Origin: Taibaiella soli
GTDB taxonomy: Bacteria; Bacteroidota; Bacteroidia; Chitinophagales; Chitinophagaceae
DNA length: 52,035 nucleotides
Assembly: GCF_003236175.1 (NCBI RefSeq)
Contig: NZ_QKTW01000001.1
Location: 27,589 to 79,623, forward strand
Direction: 5' to 3'
Shown here: piece after piece, positions 8,437 to 17,610 of the stretch
Numbering within the stretch: position 1 is the first letter of the stretch
How the letters are laid out: each line of letters opens with the position of its first letter
The notes under the pieces: generated by a model
What the model saw: only the letters and a program-made list of their open reading frames with translations
What the model was told of the DNA's origin: nothing
The model's database searches: none
Position numbers and translations under genes: made by a program

Positions 8437-9156
8437 TTAACCCAACAGGGAAACCATCTTCTGCAATTCTTCGGCATCAGATAAAAACTCAGAACCAATA
8501 TCTAATACGCCAGGATGCTCGTTGGGAACGATATCGGGCTGCGTCATTTTAGCTGCGGTATGAAATTCATTAACGCCGGATGTCACCATTAATTCTGCGA
8601 TATTCGCCGCGCGAACGCCACCGCCAGCCAGAATAATAATGCGTCCATTCGCCCATTGAACCAATTGCGCCAGCGTTGCTGCGCCTTCCAGCGCCGTTCT
8701 TTTTTGTCCCGAGGTCAATACTCTTTTTACGCCACAGGCAATCAATTGTTCCAATGCCTCAAACGGATCGGGAACCAAATCAAATACACGATGGCAGGTC
8801 ACTTCCATACCGGCAGCACAGGCCACAAATTGGGCCATCAGCTCCGTATCGATCCGACCATCCTGCATTGCAGCACCAATTGAAATGCCTTCACAGCCCA
8901 ATTCCTTGCACATTTCAATATCTGCCTTCATAATAGCAATATCATTTTCATCGTACAAAAAACTACCGCCACGTGGCCGGATAATCGGAAATACCGGAAT
9001 ATTAAGAATAGCTTTTGCCTGTTTAATCAATCCATACGACGGGGTTGTACCACCATCTGCCGGACTATCGCACAATTCAATTCGCGAAGCGCCAGATGCG
9101 GCTGCAATTACACAAGACTGAATATTAAAGGCACAAACTTCCAGGATCGCTGACAT
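8437..9156 (-). CDS. cutC: copper homeostasis protein CutC family
   Basis: A 239-residue TIM-barrel protein: LEVCAFNIQSCVIAAASGAS, RIELCDSPADGGTTPSYG, FPIIRPRGGSFLYDENDI and EFHTAAK near the end are diagnostic. The family is linked to copper tolerance in some bacteria, but its molecular activity is not established. It is the second gene after the glycosylasparaginase-like gene (18-bp gap), so the pair is probably one operon; a copper ATPase is 32 kb away in this window, without obvious linkage. Confidence 0.93.
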   Translation of the reverse strand: MSAILEVCAFNIQSCVIAAASGASRIELCDSPADGGTTPSYGLIKQAKAILNIPVFPIIRPRGGSFLYDENDIAIMKADIEMCKELGCEGISIGAAMQDGRIDTELMAQFVACAAGMEVTCHRVFDLVPDPFEALEQLIACGVKRVLTSGQKRTALEGAATLAQLVQWANGRIIILAGGGVRAANIAELMVTSGVNEFHTAAKMTQPDIVPNEHPGVLDIGSEFLSDAEELQKMVSLLG

Positions 9157-9174
9157 AGCTATACTTTTTAAAGT

Positions 9175-10188
9175 TTAATAAATGCTTTTGGCATCATAGA
9201 TCTTTTCTTCTTTACCGCTTCTCACCGCATAAGTAAATCCTGACTGCAATGCGTACGCACCATATTCCCCTTTCTTATTCATCGCAAGAAAACCGACCTG
9301 TACTTTTTTTGCCTGCTCCGGGTTGCGGGAAATAATTCTTTCCACTGCTGCTTTACAAGCTGCCTCTGGCTTCAACCCCTGGCGCATTAATTCTACCACA
9401 AGATGAGAACCTACAATACGGATTACTTCTTCACCCACACCGGTAGAAGTTGCAGCGCCTACTTCATTATCTACATACAAACCGGCACCAATGATCGGAG
9501 AATCCCCCACCCGTCCATGCATTTTATACGCCATACCACTCGTTGTACACGCACCGCTCATATTACCAGACGCATCCTGAGCAATCATACCGATCGTATC
9601 GTGATTGTCTTTGCCACCCGGCATTGTATGGTACAATTGATTTTCCACGTTTACCTGTGGTTCGTATTTAGAAGTCTTCAGCCATTCTTTCCATTTCTGT
9701 TCGCTTTCCGGCGTGAGCAGGTTCTCTTTTTTGAAACCCTGTTCCAATGCGAATTGCAAAGCGCCATCGCCGGCTAGTACCACATGCGGTGTTTTTTCCA
9801 TCACCAATCTCGCAACGGAAATAGCATGTGTCACATGTTCCAGACACATTACGGAACCGCAGCCATATTTTTCATCCATAATACAGGCGTCAAGCGTCAC
9901 ACGCCCATCGCGGTCTGGCAAGCCACCATAACCCACGCTCTGATTATTAGGGTCTGCTTCTGGCACTTTTACGCCGGCTTCTACCGCATCAAGCGCACGG
10001 CCTTTTTTCGCCAGCACTTCCCAGGCAGCAGAATTGGCTTCTTTACCAAAGTTCCATGTAGAAATTACAATCGGCTCTTTGTTGACAGTATTGTCTTTGG
10101 CCGGCGCGGCGGCAACTGATTTTCTGTTGGCCAATACACCAGCGCTCCCCAATAAGGAGAGTCTTAAAAATTTACGACGGGTAGTCAT
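9175..10188 (-). CDS. Tat-exported N4-(beta-N-acetylglucosaminyl)-L-asparaginase family hydrolase
   Basis: A 337-residue Ntn-hydrolase. The start MTTRRKFLRLSLLGSAGVLA is a twin-arginine signal, so it is exported folded. Autocleavage site HDTIGMI gives Thr198 as the new N-terminal nucleophile; GACTTSGMAYKMHGRVGDSP and STGVGEE complete the active site. The family cleaves the GlcNAc-Asn bond of N-glycan remnants, or acts on isoaspartyl/asparagine substrates; flavobacterial glycosylasparaginase is the closest known type. Upstream gene of the pair with cutC. Confidence 0.93.
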   Translation of the reverse strand: MTTRRKFLRLSLLGSAGVLANRKSVAAAPAKDNTVNKEPIVISTWNFGKEANSAAWEVLAKKGRALDAVEAGVKVPEADPNNQSVGYGGLPDRDGRVTLDACIMDEKYGCGSVMCLEHVTHAISVARLVMEKTPHVVLAGDGALQFALEQGFKKENLLTPESEQKWKEWLKTSKYEPQVNVENQLYHTMPGGKDNHDTIGMIAQDASGNMSGACTTSGMAYKMHGRVGDSPIIGAGLYVDNEVGAATSTGVGEEVIRIVGSHLVVELMRQGLKPEAACKAAVERIISRNPEQAKKVQVGFLAMNKKGEYGAYALQSGFTYAVRSGKEEKIYDAKSIY

Positions 10189-10518
10189 TAGGAGTTAACT
10201 TTTTTGCACAATACAAATATTGCGAAATACCTCCGGTTTCTATAATTGTTCAAAAGTCAAAATCCAAAATACTTCTTACTGCCCTGATGGCACCCATAAC
10301 CAGTAACGCGAAAAAGACTTATTATTTAGCGTTTATAAATGCTTTGCGCCTTTGCCTTTTATGCGTCTTCGCGGGAAACCTAATTTTTGAATTTTGACTT
10401 TTGATTTTTGAATTAATAGACATTCATCGATATCCGTATAAAAGAAATTAATTTTCAATTTACATGTATGTACATACATTTGTACTGTCAAACGATCAAA
10501 AAACAAAAAAACGACAAA
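10189..10518. other. 330-bp divergent intergenic region
   Basis: Carries the leader of the asparaginase gene on the left, a low-complexity part at 10340-10415 of the kind (CTTTGCGCCTTTGCC, TTTTGAATTTTGACTTTTG) that recurs at 17480-17540 and 15690-15722, and the YceI promoter region with a palindrome at 10464-10482. No coding frame. Confidence 0.5.
10464..10482 (+). promoter_or_regulatory. YceI promoter -7 element overlapped by a 16-bp palindromic operator-like site
   Basis: TACATTTG at 10475-10482 fits the Bacteroidota -7 consensus TAnnTTTG. The perfect palindrome ATGTATGTACATACAT (10464-10479) overlaps it, the position expected of a repressor operator. The regulator is not adjacent. Confidence 0.5.
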
Positions 10519-11130
10519 ATGAAAAAAGTACTTTTCGTAGCAGCTATGGCCTTCGGCGCCTTAAACGTAACGGCTCAGACAGCAACAACTTCTTCTGCAG
10601 CAGGTAAATGGGCGGTAGATCCGGCACACTCTGCTGTGAAATTTAACGTAGACCACCTCGTAATCTCTGAAGTGGACGGTAATTTCAAAAAATTTGACGG
10701 TACTATCGATGCTCCGGGAGCAGATTTTACCAATGCTAAAGTGTCATTCACTGTAGATGTGAACAGTATCAATACGGATAACGCTGATCGTGACAAGCAC
10801 CTGATGAGCGATGATTTCTTCAGCGCTGAGAAATTTCCGAAAATGACCTTCGTAAGCACTTCTTTCAAGAAAGTAAAAGGTAATATCTATACAGTTGAAG
10901 GTAACCTTACTATCCGCGATGTAACGAAAAAAGTAACATTTGCTGTGAGCCTGGGTGGTGTAACTAAAGATCCTTGGGGCAATACCAAAGCCGGTTTCAA
11001 AGCTGCAGGTACCATCAACCGCAAAGACTTTGGTCTTCAATGGAATAAAGTAACCGAAGCTGGTGGTGCAGTTGTCGGTGACGAAATCAGAATGCAGATC
11101 AACATGGAATTTGCGCAACAAAAAGCATAG
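10519..11130 (+). CDS. YceI family periplasmic lipid-binding protein
   Basis: A 203-residue exported protein: signal peptide MKKVLFVAAMAFGALNVTAQ, then the YceI lipocalin-like barrel, with GKWAVDPAHSAVKFNVDHL, VSFTVDVNSINTDNADRD, HLMSDDFFSAEKFPKMTF, and the end part FAVSLGGVTKDPWG and INRKDFGLQWN. The family binds polyprenyl lipids such as ubiquinone-type molecules. The ATG at 10519 is chosen over an upstream start (10468) because it begins a normal signal peptide and leaves the promoter TACATTTG (10475-10482) outside the gene. It stands alone between a promoter with a palindrome and a terminator. Confidence 0.94.
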   Translation: MKKVLFVAAMAFGALNVTAQTATTSSAAGKWAVDPAHSAVKFNVDHLVISEVDGNFKKFDGTIDAPGADFTNAKVSFTVDVNSINTDNADRDKHLMSDDFFSAEKFPKMTFVSTSFKKVKGNIYTVEGNLTIRDVTKKVTFAVSLGGVTKDPWGNTKAGFKAAGTINRKDFGLQWNKVTEAGGAVVGDEIRMQINMEFAQQKA

Positions 11131-11158
11131 TCAGCTGTTTCAATAGTTTATCCCAAAC

Positions 11159-11190
11159 AATCCCCACAATCATTGTGGGGATTTTCTTTT
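11159..11190 (+). terminator. intrinsic terminator of the YceI gene
   Basis: AATCCCCACAAT / ATTGTGGGGATT inverted repeat around a single C (11159-11183) followed by TTTCTTTT. Confidence 0.85.
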
Positions 11191-11256
11191 GCATATAGTT
11201 CTCCAAAACGGAGCGATGTTTATGCCCCGGTTATTCATTATTTTTGTTATCGACTT

Positions 11257-14133
11257 ATGGCTGCTAAGAAAACTGCGGATGCCGCAAAAGATTCCAATAA
11301 AAAAGAAACCGTAAAATCTCCCAAAACTTCCAAAGCGAAAATTGATCGTTTGCCTGATGAAGAAACAGCGCATGATGGAAATTCTATTTTCATCAAAGGC
11401 GCGCGTATGCACAACCTGAAAAACGTAAGTGTTGCCATTCCAAGAAATAAACTGGTGGTAGTAACAGGTGTTTCAGGCTCGGGTAAATCTTCGTTGACGA
11501 TGGATACGCTTTTTGCTGAAGGCCAGCGCCGCTACGCAGAAAGCCTGAGCGCATATGCACGTCAGTTTCTCATGCGTATGGACAAGCCCGATGTGGATTA
11601 CATTCATGGTATTTGTCCGGCGATTGCTATTGAACAAAAAGTAACAACGCGCACGCCTCGCTCCACCGTTGGTTCGATGACGGAGATTTACGATTACCTG
11701 CGTCTGCTTTATGCACGGGTCGGACGCACATTCTCACCGGTTTCTGGAAAAGAAGTGAAGAAAGATAGCGTTACCGATGTGGTAGATTTTGTGCAAAAGC
11801 TGCCCGAAGGAACAAAAGTGCAGATCATGGTGCCGCTGATAACGCGCTATGGCCGCAGTGTAGATGAAGAACTGAATATTCTGATGCAGAAAGGTTTTTC
11901 ACGTGTGTATCAGAAAACCAAAGAAGGAAAACCGATCCGTATTGAAGAAATTTTGAACGGTGAAGTAAAAGTAACTGCAAAAAATCTGTACCTGCTCATT
12001 GATCGTATTGTTGTAAAAACATTTGACGAAGATGATTTGCATCGACTTGCAGACAGCATCCAGACTGCATTCTACGAAAGCGAGGGCGATTGTTTTATTG
12101 AAACGGACGGTGACAAACTCCACAATTTCAACAATCGTTTTGAAGCGGACGGCATCAAGTTTGAAGAACCTTCTCCGAACTTTTTCTCGTTCAATAATCC
12201 ATACGGTGCCTGCCCGGAATGTGAAGGCTTCGGACAAGTATTGGGAATTGATGCAGATCTCGTCATTCCTGATAAAAGACTGAGTGTATATGAAGGTGCT
12301 GTGGTTTGCTGGCGTGGAGAGAAAATGAGCGAATGGCAACAAGCGTTTATTCGCAGTGCTACGAAATATGATTTTCCAATACACAAGCCAGTAGGTGATC
12401 TTACAGACAAAGAATATGATTTGCTTTGGTTTGGCAATGACCGTGTGAATGGTATACAGGACTTCTTTGACATGGTTTCACAAAACCTGTACAAAGTGCA
12501 ATATCGCATCATGCAGGCCAGATTCCGCGGACGTACTACCTGCCCTACCTGCAAGGGTACCCGCTTGCGCAAAGAGGCGCTATATGTAAAAGTAGCTAAC
12601 ACCAATCTAGGCGAATTAATGCTGATGCCTTCTTCAAATTTGAACGACTGGTTTCAGAATATTAAACTGAGCGAACATGAACAATCGATTGCAAAACGTA
12701 TTCTCTTTGAAATCAATCAGCGTCTAAAAACCTTGCTGGACGTAGGTTTGGGCTACCTCACCATGAATCGGCTGGCGAATACATTGAGTGGTGGTGAAAG
12801 CCAGCGTATACAGCTCACCAAATTCCTCGGTAGTAATCTGACTGATTCACTTTATATACTCGATGAACCAAGCATTGGTTTGCATCCTCGCGATACAGCA
12901 CGACTCATCAATGTCTTGAAATCATTGCGTGATCTCGGCAATACTGTTGTGGTTGTAGAGCATGATGAAATGATGATGGAAGAAGCCGACCACATTATTG
13001 ACATGGGGCCGCTGGCCAGCCATTTGGGTGGTGAAGTTGTGGCTACAGGACATTATAAAGAACTAATCAAAAATAAAGATAGCCTTACAGGTCAATACCT
13101 TTCCGGCAATCTGCGTATCGAGGTTCCGGCAATCAAACGGAAGCCCGTTGGTAAAATTACCATTGAAGGCTGTCGTCAAAATAACCTGCAGAATATCGAT
13201 GTGAGCTTTCCATTGAATGTACTTTGCGTAGTAACAGGTGTGAGTGGTTCTGGTAAAACAACATTGGTAAAACAAACGCTGTATCCTGCCCTGATGAAGC
13301 ATTTCGGACAAGGAACAGACAGACCGGGCATACATAAAGGTATTGATGGTGATCTGCAAAATTTTGCGCAGGTAGAAATGGTGGATCAAAATCCGATCGG
13401 TAAATCTTCGCGAAGCAACCCGGTAACTTACATTAAGGCCTGGGATGAAATCCGCAAACTGTTTGCCAAACAACAGCTCGCAAAAATGCGTGGCTTTGTA
13501 GAGAAACATTTTTCGTTTAATACAGACGGTGGCCGTTGTGATACTTGTAAAGGAGAAGGCGAAGTGGTAGTGGAAATGCAGTTCCTCGCGGATGTGCATC
13601 TCGTTTGTGAAAGCTGTAAAGGCAAGCGTTTCAAAGATGAAGTGCTGGAAGTTACCTACAGAACCAAGAATGTGTATGATGTACTGGAACTGAGTGTGGA
13701 CGATGCCATCGCATTTTTCAAAGATGAAAAGAAAATCGCCACAGCACTGCAGCCTTTATCAGACGTAGGTTTAGGCTATATCAAACTGGGACAAAGCAGT
13801 GATACTTTAAGCGGTGGTGAAGCTCAACGTGTGAAACTGGCATCTTTTCTCGGCAAAAATAATAACAAGGAAAAGATCTTATTCATATTCGACGAACCAA
13901 CAACGGGTTTGCACTTTCACGATATCAAAAAATTATTACAGTCGTTTAATGCTTTACTTGATCAGGGACATTCCATTATAGTAATTGAGCACAATACTGA
14001 CGTAATTAAAAGCGCAGACTGGCTGATCGATTTGGGCCCGGAAGGCGGCTCTGGCGGCGGAAAATTACTGTACGAAGGTGTTCCTGAAGGAATCAGTAAG
14101 ATAAAAGAAAGCCAGACTGGAAAGTATTTATAA
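11257..14133 (+). CDS. uvrA: excinuclease ABC subunit UvrA, divergent paralogue
   Basis: A 958-residue double ABC ATPase of nucleotide excision repair. First Walker [11 protein letters not shown], second GVSGSGKTTL, ABC signatures LSGGESQR and LSGGEAQR, and Walker [10 protein letters not shown] and [10 protein letters not shown]. It has a Lys/Ala/Asp-rich N-terminal extension of ~45 residues. The first zinc module lost its first Cys pair (only CPECEGFG remains), whereas the second (CDTCKG ... CESCKG) is intact. Where canonical UvrA has [18 protein letters not shown], this one has EMVDQNPIGKSSRSNPVTY, and the region after the C-terminal signature carries KNNNKEK. It is therefore a distinct UvrA class, not a recent duplicate of the copy at 26329. 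The ATG at 11257 is preferred; an upstream start at 11173 lies inside the terminator region. Confidence 0.93.
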   Translation: MAAKKTADAAKDSNKKETVKSPKTSKAKIDRLPDEETAHDGNSIFIKGARMHNLKNVSVAIPRNKLVVVTGVSGSGKSSLTMDTLFAEGQRRYAESLSAYARQFLMRMDKPDVDYIHGICPAIAIEQKVTTRTPRSTVGSMTEIYDYLRLLYARVGRTFSPVSGKEVKKDSVTDVVDFVQKLPEGTKVQIMVPLITRYGRSVDEELNILMQKGFSRVYQKTKEGKPIRIEEILNGEVKVTAKNLYLLIDRIVVKTFDEDDLHRLADSIQTAFYESEGDCFIETDGDKLHNFNNRFEADGIKFEEPSPNFFSFNNPYGACPECEGFGQVLGIDADLVIPDKRLSVYEGAVVCWRGEKMSEWQQAFIRSATKYDFPIHKPVGDLTDKEYDLLWFGNDRVNGIQDFFDMVSQNLYKVQYRIMQARFRGRTTCPTCKGTRLRKEALYVKVANTNLGELMLMPSSNLNDWFQNIKLSEHEQSIAKRILFEINQRLKTLLDVGLGYLTMNRLANTLSGGESQRIQLTKFLGSNLTDSLYILDEPSIGLHPRDTARLINVLKSLRDLGNTVVVVEHDEMMMEEADHIIDMGPLASHLGGEVVATGHYKELIKNKDSLTGQYLSGNLRIEVPAIKRKPVGKITIEGCRQNNLQNIDVSFPLNVLCVVTGVSGSGKTTLVKQTLYPALMKHFGQGTDRPGIHKGIDGDLQNFAQVEMVDQNPIGKSSRSNPVTYIKAWDEIRKLFAKQQLAKMRGFVEKHFSFNTDGGRCDTCKGEGEVVVEMQFLADVHLVCESCKGKRFKDEVLEVTYRTKNVYDVLELSVDDAIAFFKDEKKIATALQPLSDVGLGYIKLGQSSDTLSGGEAQRVKLASFLGKNNNKEKILFIFDEPTTGLHFHDIKKLLQSFNALLDQGHSIIVIEHNTDVIKSADWLIDLGPEGGSGGGKLLYEGVPEGISKIKESQTGKYL

Positions 14134-14143
14134 AAAAGCAGTT

Positions 14144-14151
14144 TACATTTG
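14144..14151 (+). promoter_or_regulatory. -7 promoter element TACATTTG
   Basis: Exact TAnnTTTG match ten bases after the uvrA stop and 20 bases before the TTG start of the glycosyltransferase gene; no good -33 TTTG is seen at the expected distance. Confidence 0.4.
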
Positions 14152-14171
14152 GGTTCACAAATAGAATTGCC

Positions 14172-15728
14172 TTGAACTCAAATCCTATTTCTGCGAAAAA
14201 GGAGAATGTCATTGGCGGCATTCTCCTTTTTATTGCACTAATTATTTACACTGCACTACAATGGCAGCAATTGCACGCTGACATCTGGAACGATGAAATG
14301 TACACACTCAAACATTTCGTGCTAGTGTATTTCCATGATACAGTTACCGACTATCATGTCCCCAACAATCATGTCTTCTTTAGCATTGCAGAAAAGTTTT
14401 TTCTGAAAATATTCCATCAGAAAGATCTGATGTTATTATTAGACAAACCCTGGATCGCGCGACTGCCAGGCCTTTTATTTTCCTATTTAACGCTCATCTA
14501 TATTTATGCCTTCGGCAAAAAATTCTATTCTCTACCAGTTGCCATACTAGGCGTCGTACTGCTGATAACTACAGTACCCTTTTTCAATTTTGCCCTACAG
14601 ATCCGCGGATATAGTCTTTGCATATTGTTTACCACAATGATTCTTTACTATACATTCAGCTATCTGCATACGAATCGAAAACAGTTGCTGTTTATCATCG
14701 GGCTTTTAATTGCACTAACGATCTACACCATTCCTTCTAATTTTTATCTCGCTATCCCATTGGTATTATTCATTGGCATCGCAGCGTTGACCGTCGCCTT
14801 TCGCAAAGACAGCAGCCTGAAAGGAAATTTCTTCATAAAATTATTTACCAATCATTGGAGCCTGCTTATTTATAGTGTTGTTGGCGGCGTTTTGCTTTCA
14901 CTTGTTTTGTATGCACCCATCCTGCACGATGTATTTTTCAATCCCAATGTAACACCGGCAACTCCGTTTAATAAAGTGGTGATACAAGATTATTTCCCCG
15001 ATGTATTCACCGATATGACATCCTATCGTTACCTGTTTTTTCTGCCGTTAACATTGGCAGTTTTCGCAGTAAAAAAGCATACAGACCGCGTGCTTATTTG
15101 CCTGTTGATATTCCTAATGATTGCGCCGTTTATCATGGGGTACTTGCGCGGTGAAGCCCCGCCGGGACGTGTATACTCCTACATTGCGCCGCTGTTTGTA
15201 ATGCTGAGTCTACCGCTTGTACACCAGCTTTTCATCCGGATGAAAACAAACTGGCAGCCAGCTCTAGTAGTTGTATTTATAACAGTGTATTGTAGTTTTT
15301 GCTTTTGGAAAGTCAATGCAATGATCGATCAGAAACTGTATGAGAACCTATTTGTAGGCAACATGGAAATGGGCCTTTACAATAACTATTTCGCCCGTCA
15401 TTTCGAGCCATACAAGACAGCAAAATACTTTAAGGACAATTATTATCACGATGGCACGGTGCTGGTACTACACGACAGCGAACCCCATGACATGCCCTAT
15501 TATCTTGATCGCTTTCAAATGAAATATTATGAAGCAGACTCGCTTGATTCCTTGTTGCAAACACGTGACTCTGTATTTGTGATCACTCGTTTTCCATACA
15601 CGATCAGTGATGAAATATTAGTCCATCATCCCGGATGGAAAGCTCATTTTCTTTATAAAGAAATTACTTACCACAATTTTGTTTTGCTACAAAAATCAAA
15701 AGTCGAAAGCCAAAAGTCAAAACCATAG
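14172..15728 (+). CDS. polytopic GT-C-type glycosyltransferase (PMT/ArnT superfamily)
   Basis: A 518-residue membrane protein with about 11 hydrophobic segments. The first loop has NDEMYTL and, after it, YHVPNNHVFFSI, the acidic and His-containing catalytic-loop arrangement of the GT-C superfamily that uses polyprenyl-phosphate sugars; the C-terminal third is a soluble domain (YLDRFQMKYYEADSLDSLL, FVITRFPY). The acceptor is unknown. The start must be the TTG at 14172: the first in-frame ATG is after the first membrane helix. A terminator-like hairpin (14196-14231) lies inside the first 20 codons. The last residues (KVESQKSKP) run into a low-complexity intergenic repeat. Confidence 0.8.
   Translation: MNSNPISAKKENVIGGILLFIALIIYTALQWQQLHADIWNDEMYTLKHFVLVYFHDTVTDYHVPNNHVFFSIAEKFFLKIFHQKDLMLLLDKPWIARLPGLLFSYLTLIYIYAFGKKFYSLPVAILGVVLLITTVPFFNFALQIRGYSLCILFTTMILYYTFSYLHTNRKQLLFIIGLLIALTIYTIPSNFYLAIPLVLFIGIAALTVAFRKDSSLKGNFFIKLFTNHWSLLIYSVVGGVLLSLVLYAPILHDVFFNPNVTPATPFNKVVIQDYFPDVFTDMTSYRYLFFLPLTLAVFAVKKHTDRVLICLLIFLMIAPFIMGYLRGEAPPGRVYSYIAPLFVMLSLPLVHQLFIRMKTNWQPALVVVFITVYCSFCFWKVNAMIDQKLYENLFVGNMEMGLYNNYFARHFEPYKTAKYFKDNYYHDGTVLVLHDSEPHDMPYYLDRFQMKYYEADSLDSLLQTRDSVFVITRFPYTISDEILVHHPGWKAHFLYKEITYHNFVLLQKSKVESQKSKP
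14196..14231 (+). terminator. terminator-like hairpin inside the start of the glycosyltransferase gene
   Basis: AAAAAGGAGAATG (14196-14208) pairs perfectly with CATTCTCCTTTTT (14219-14231) around a 10-base loop and ends in a T run. By position it would end the uvrA transcript, but it sits within codons 9-20 of the next gene. Confidence 0.6.
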
Positions 15729-15755
15729 GGAACAAACCATCTGCCTTGAACGGTG

Positions 15756-17438
15756 TTACACCGCATCTACTAACCTTTGCGTGTACGGATTCGTCGGATG
15801 TTTTAGAACAGCCTCAGCAGTGCCGGTTTCAACGATTTTACCTTTTTGCATCACCATAATGCGATCACAGAGATAATAAACGACGGAAAGATCGTGAGAG
15901 ATGAACAGGTAAGTGAGTGCCAGCTCTTGCTGCAAATCGCGCAGCAGATTGAGAATTTGTGCCTGAATACTTACATCTAATGCGGAAACGGATTCGTCGC
16001 AGATCAATACTTCCGGCTTTAATCCCAACGCACGGGCAATCCCGATACGCTGTCTCTGTCCGCCGGAAAACTGGTGTGGATAACGATCATATGCAGAAGC
16101 TGGAAGCTGCACCAGGTCAAAGACGCGCAGTGTTTCTTTTTTTAATTCACTACGAGAAACAATACGATGAACACGCATTGGTTCGGAAACAATGTCCCCA
16201 ACAGTAAGTCGAGGATTCAGAGAAGAAAAAGGATCCTGAAAGATCATCTGCATTTTGCGGCGCGCCGTCAGCCATTCTTGCTGGGATGCCTTCGCGAGAT
16301 CTTTACCATCAAAATAAATATGTCCGTCATGAATCGGTACTAATCCCATAATACCACGACTCAAAGTACTTTTGCCACATCCAGATTCGCCCACCAGCCC
16401 TAATGTCTCACCTTTATACAATTCAAAAGAAACATCATCCACTGCTTTAAAATACTCAAGAGCATTTCGTAACCAGTTCTTTTTCTGTGGAAACCAGATG
16501 CGCACATTTTCTACTTTTAAAATGGACTTGTTTGATTGTGAATTTTCCCTTTTTGCCGCAGGAATATTTTTAAGTTCAGATTCCGATGTCAACAGCTCAT
16601 TTTCAGGCTGCCAGAAATCAGAGACAACCGGCAGTCGTTCCGATTTATGATTTACCGAAGGCCGGCAAGCCAGCAATGCCTGCGTGTAAGGATGTTGCGG
16701 ATGTTTTAAAACAACTTCAGCCGCACCATATTCCATCACCTGACCTTTATACATCACCAGTACTTCACTGGCAATTCTTGCTGCAAGCGAAAGATCGTGT
16801 GTAATAAAAATCATGCTGGTTTCGTGCTCGCGTTGCAGTTGTTGCATCAGTAAAATCACCTCCTGCTGTACCGTCGCATCCAACGCCGTTGTAGGTTCGT
16901 CCGCAATCAATATTTGCGGATGATGGCACATCGCCATCGCTATCATCACACGTTGTTTTTGCCCACCGGAAAGCTGATGCGGAAAACGAGCGTATATTTT
17001 CTCCGGCTCCGGCAACTGCACTTTTCCAAGCCACTCAATGGCAATTTGTCTTGCTTTATCATGGGATACTCGCTGATGCGCACTGATAGCTTCCGATAAT
17101 TGTTTGCCAACCTGCATCACAGGATTGAGCGCGCTCATTGGTTCCTGGAAAACCATACTCACAACCCTGCCACGAACATCCTGCCAGGTGGTTCCGTTCA
17201 GCTCTTGTAAGATTCTTTTCTGATCGCCGTCGGCAAATGCAGCATCACCGCGCAGAATTGCGGTCTTCGGTAAAAGCCCCATCAAAGCCAGTGCTGTCAG
17301 CGATTTCCCAGAACCACTTTCACCAACAATTGCTAAAGTTTCTCCGGCTTTCAGTGTAAATGAAAGGTCCTTCACCGCAGCAAATTCCGGCGTGCCAGCA
17401 AAACCTATTTGCAAATGTGATACATCAAGAACGCTCAT
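15756..17438 (-). CDS. dipeptide/oligopeptide-type ABC transporter, fused double ATPase subunit
   Basis: A 560-residue cytosolic protein made of two ABC ATPase domains, the DppD-DppF (YejF/GsiA-like) arrangement. Walker A GESGSGKS at ~39-46 and GESGCGKS at ~340; signatures LSGGQKQRVMIA and FSGGQRQRIGIA; Walker B ILIADEPTTALD and VLICDESVSALDVS; each half ends with the peptide-transporter type C-terminal extension (HPQHPYTQALL and HPTNPYTQRLV). It would drive import of peptides or nickel together with permeases, none of which is encoded next to it, so the rest of the transporter is elsewhere. Monocistronic by position. Confidence 0.93.
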   Translation of the reverse strand: MSVLDVSHLQIGFAGTPEFAAVKDLSFTLKAGETLAIVGESGSGKSLTALALMGLLPKTAILRGDAAFADGDQKRILQELNGTTWQDVRGRVVSMVFQEPMSALNPVMQVGKQLSEAISAHQRVSHDKARQIAIEWLGKVQLPEPEKIYARFPHQLSGGQKQRVMIAMAMCHHPQILIADEPTTALDATVQQEVILLMQQLQREHETSMIFITHDLSLAARIASEVLVMYKGQVMEYGAAEVVLKHPQHPYTQALLACRPSVNHKSERLPVVSDFWQPENELLTSESELKNIPAAKRENSQSNKSILKVENVRIWFPQKKNWLRNALEYFKAVDDVSFELYKGETLGLVGESGCGKSTLSRGIMGLVPIHDGHIYFDGKDLAKASQQEWLTARRKMQMIFQDPFSSLNPRLTVGDIVSEPMRVHRIVSRSELKKETLRVFDLVQLPASAYDRYPHQFSGGQRQRIGIARALGLKPEVLICDESVSALDVSIQAQILNLLRDLQQELALTYLFISHDLSVVYYLCDRIMVMQKGKIVETGTAEAVLKHPTNPYTQRLVDAV

Positions 17439-17610
17439 GCAACCTCTAAGTTAAAAGGTTTCAGCCAAAGAATCAGGTCTCTCGCGACGATGTGTTTCCC
17501 ACAAAGATGCATAAGAAGCAAAGGTGCAAAACCCTACAACCATTCGTCTCCGCTCCGGATGACAAAACGTTGTGGACAAAATCAAAAATCAGCGATCAGG
17601 AAATCAGCGC
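17439..17610. other. intergenic spacer with dispersed repeat fragments
   Basis: Holds fragments related to other spacers of the window: CCGCTCCGGATGACAAA resembles the 109-bp repeat at 3278, and the ATCAG-rich end resembles 3530-3560. No gene seen. Confidence 0.35.
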
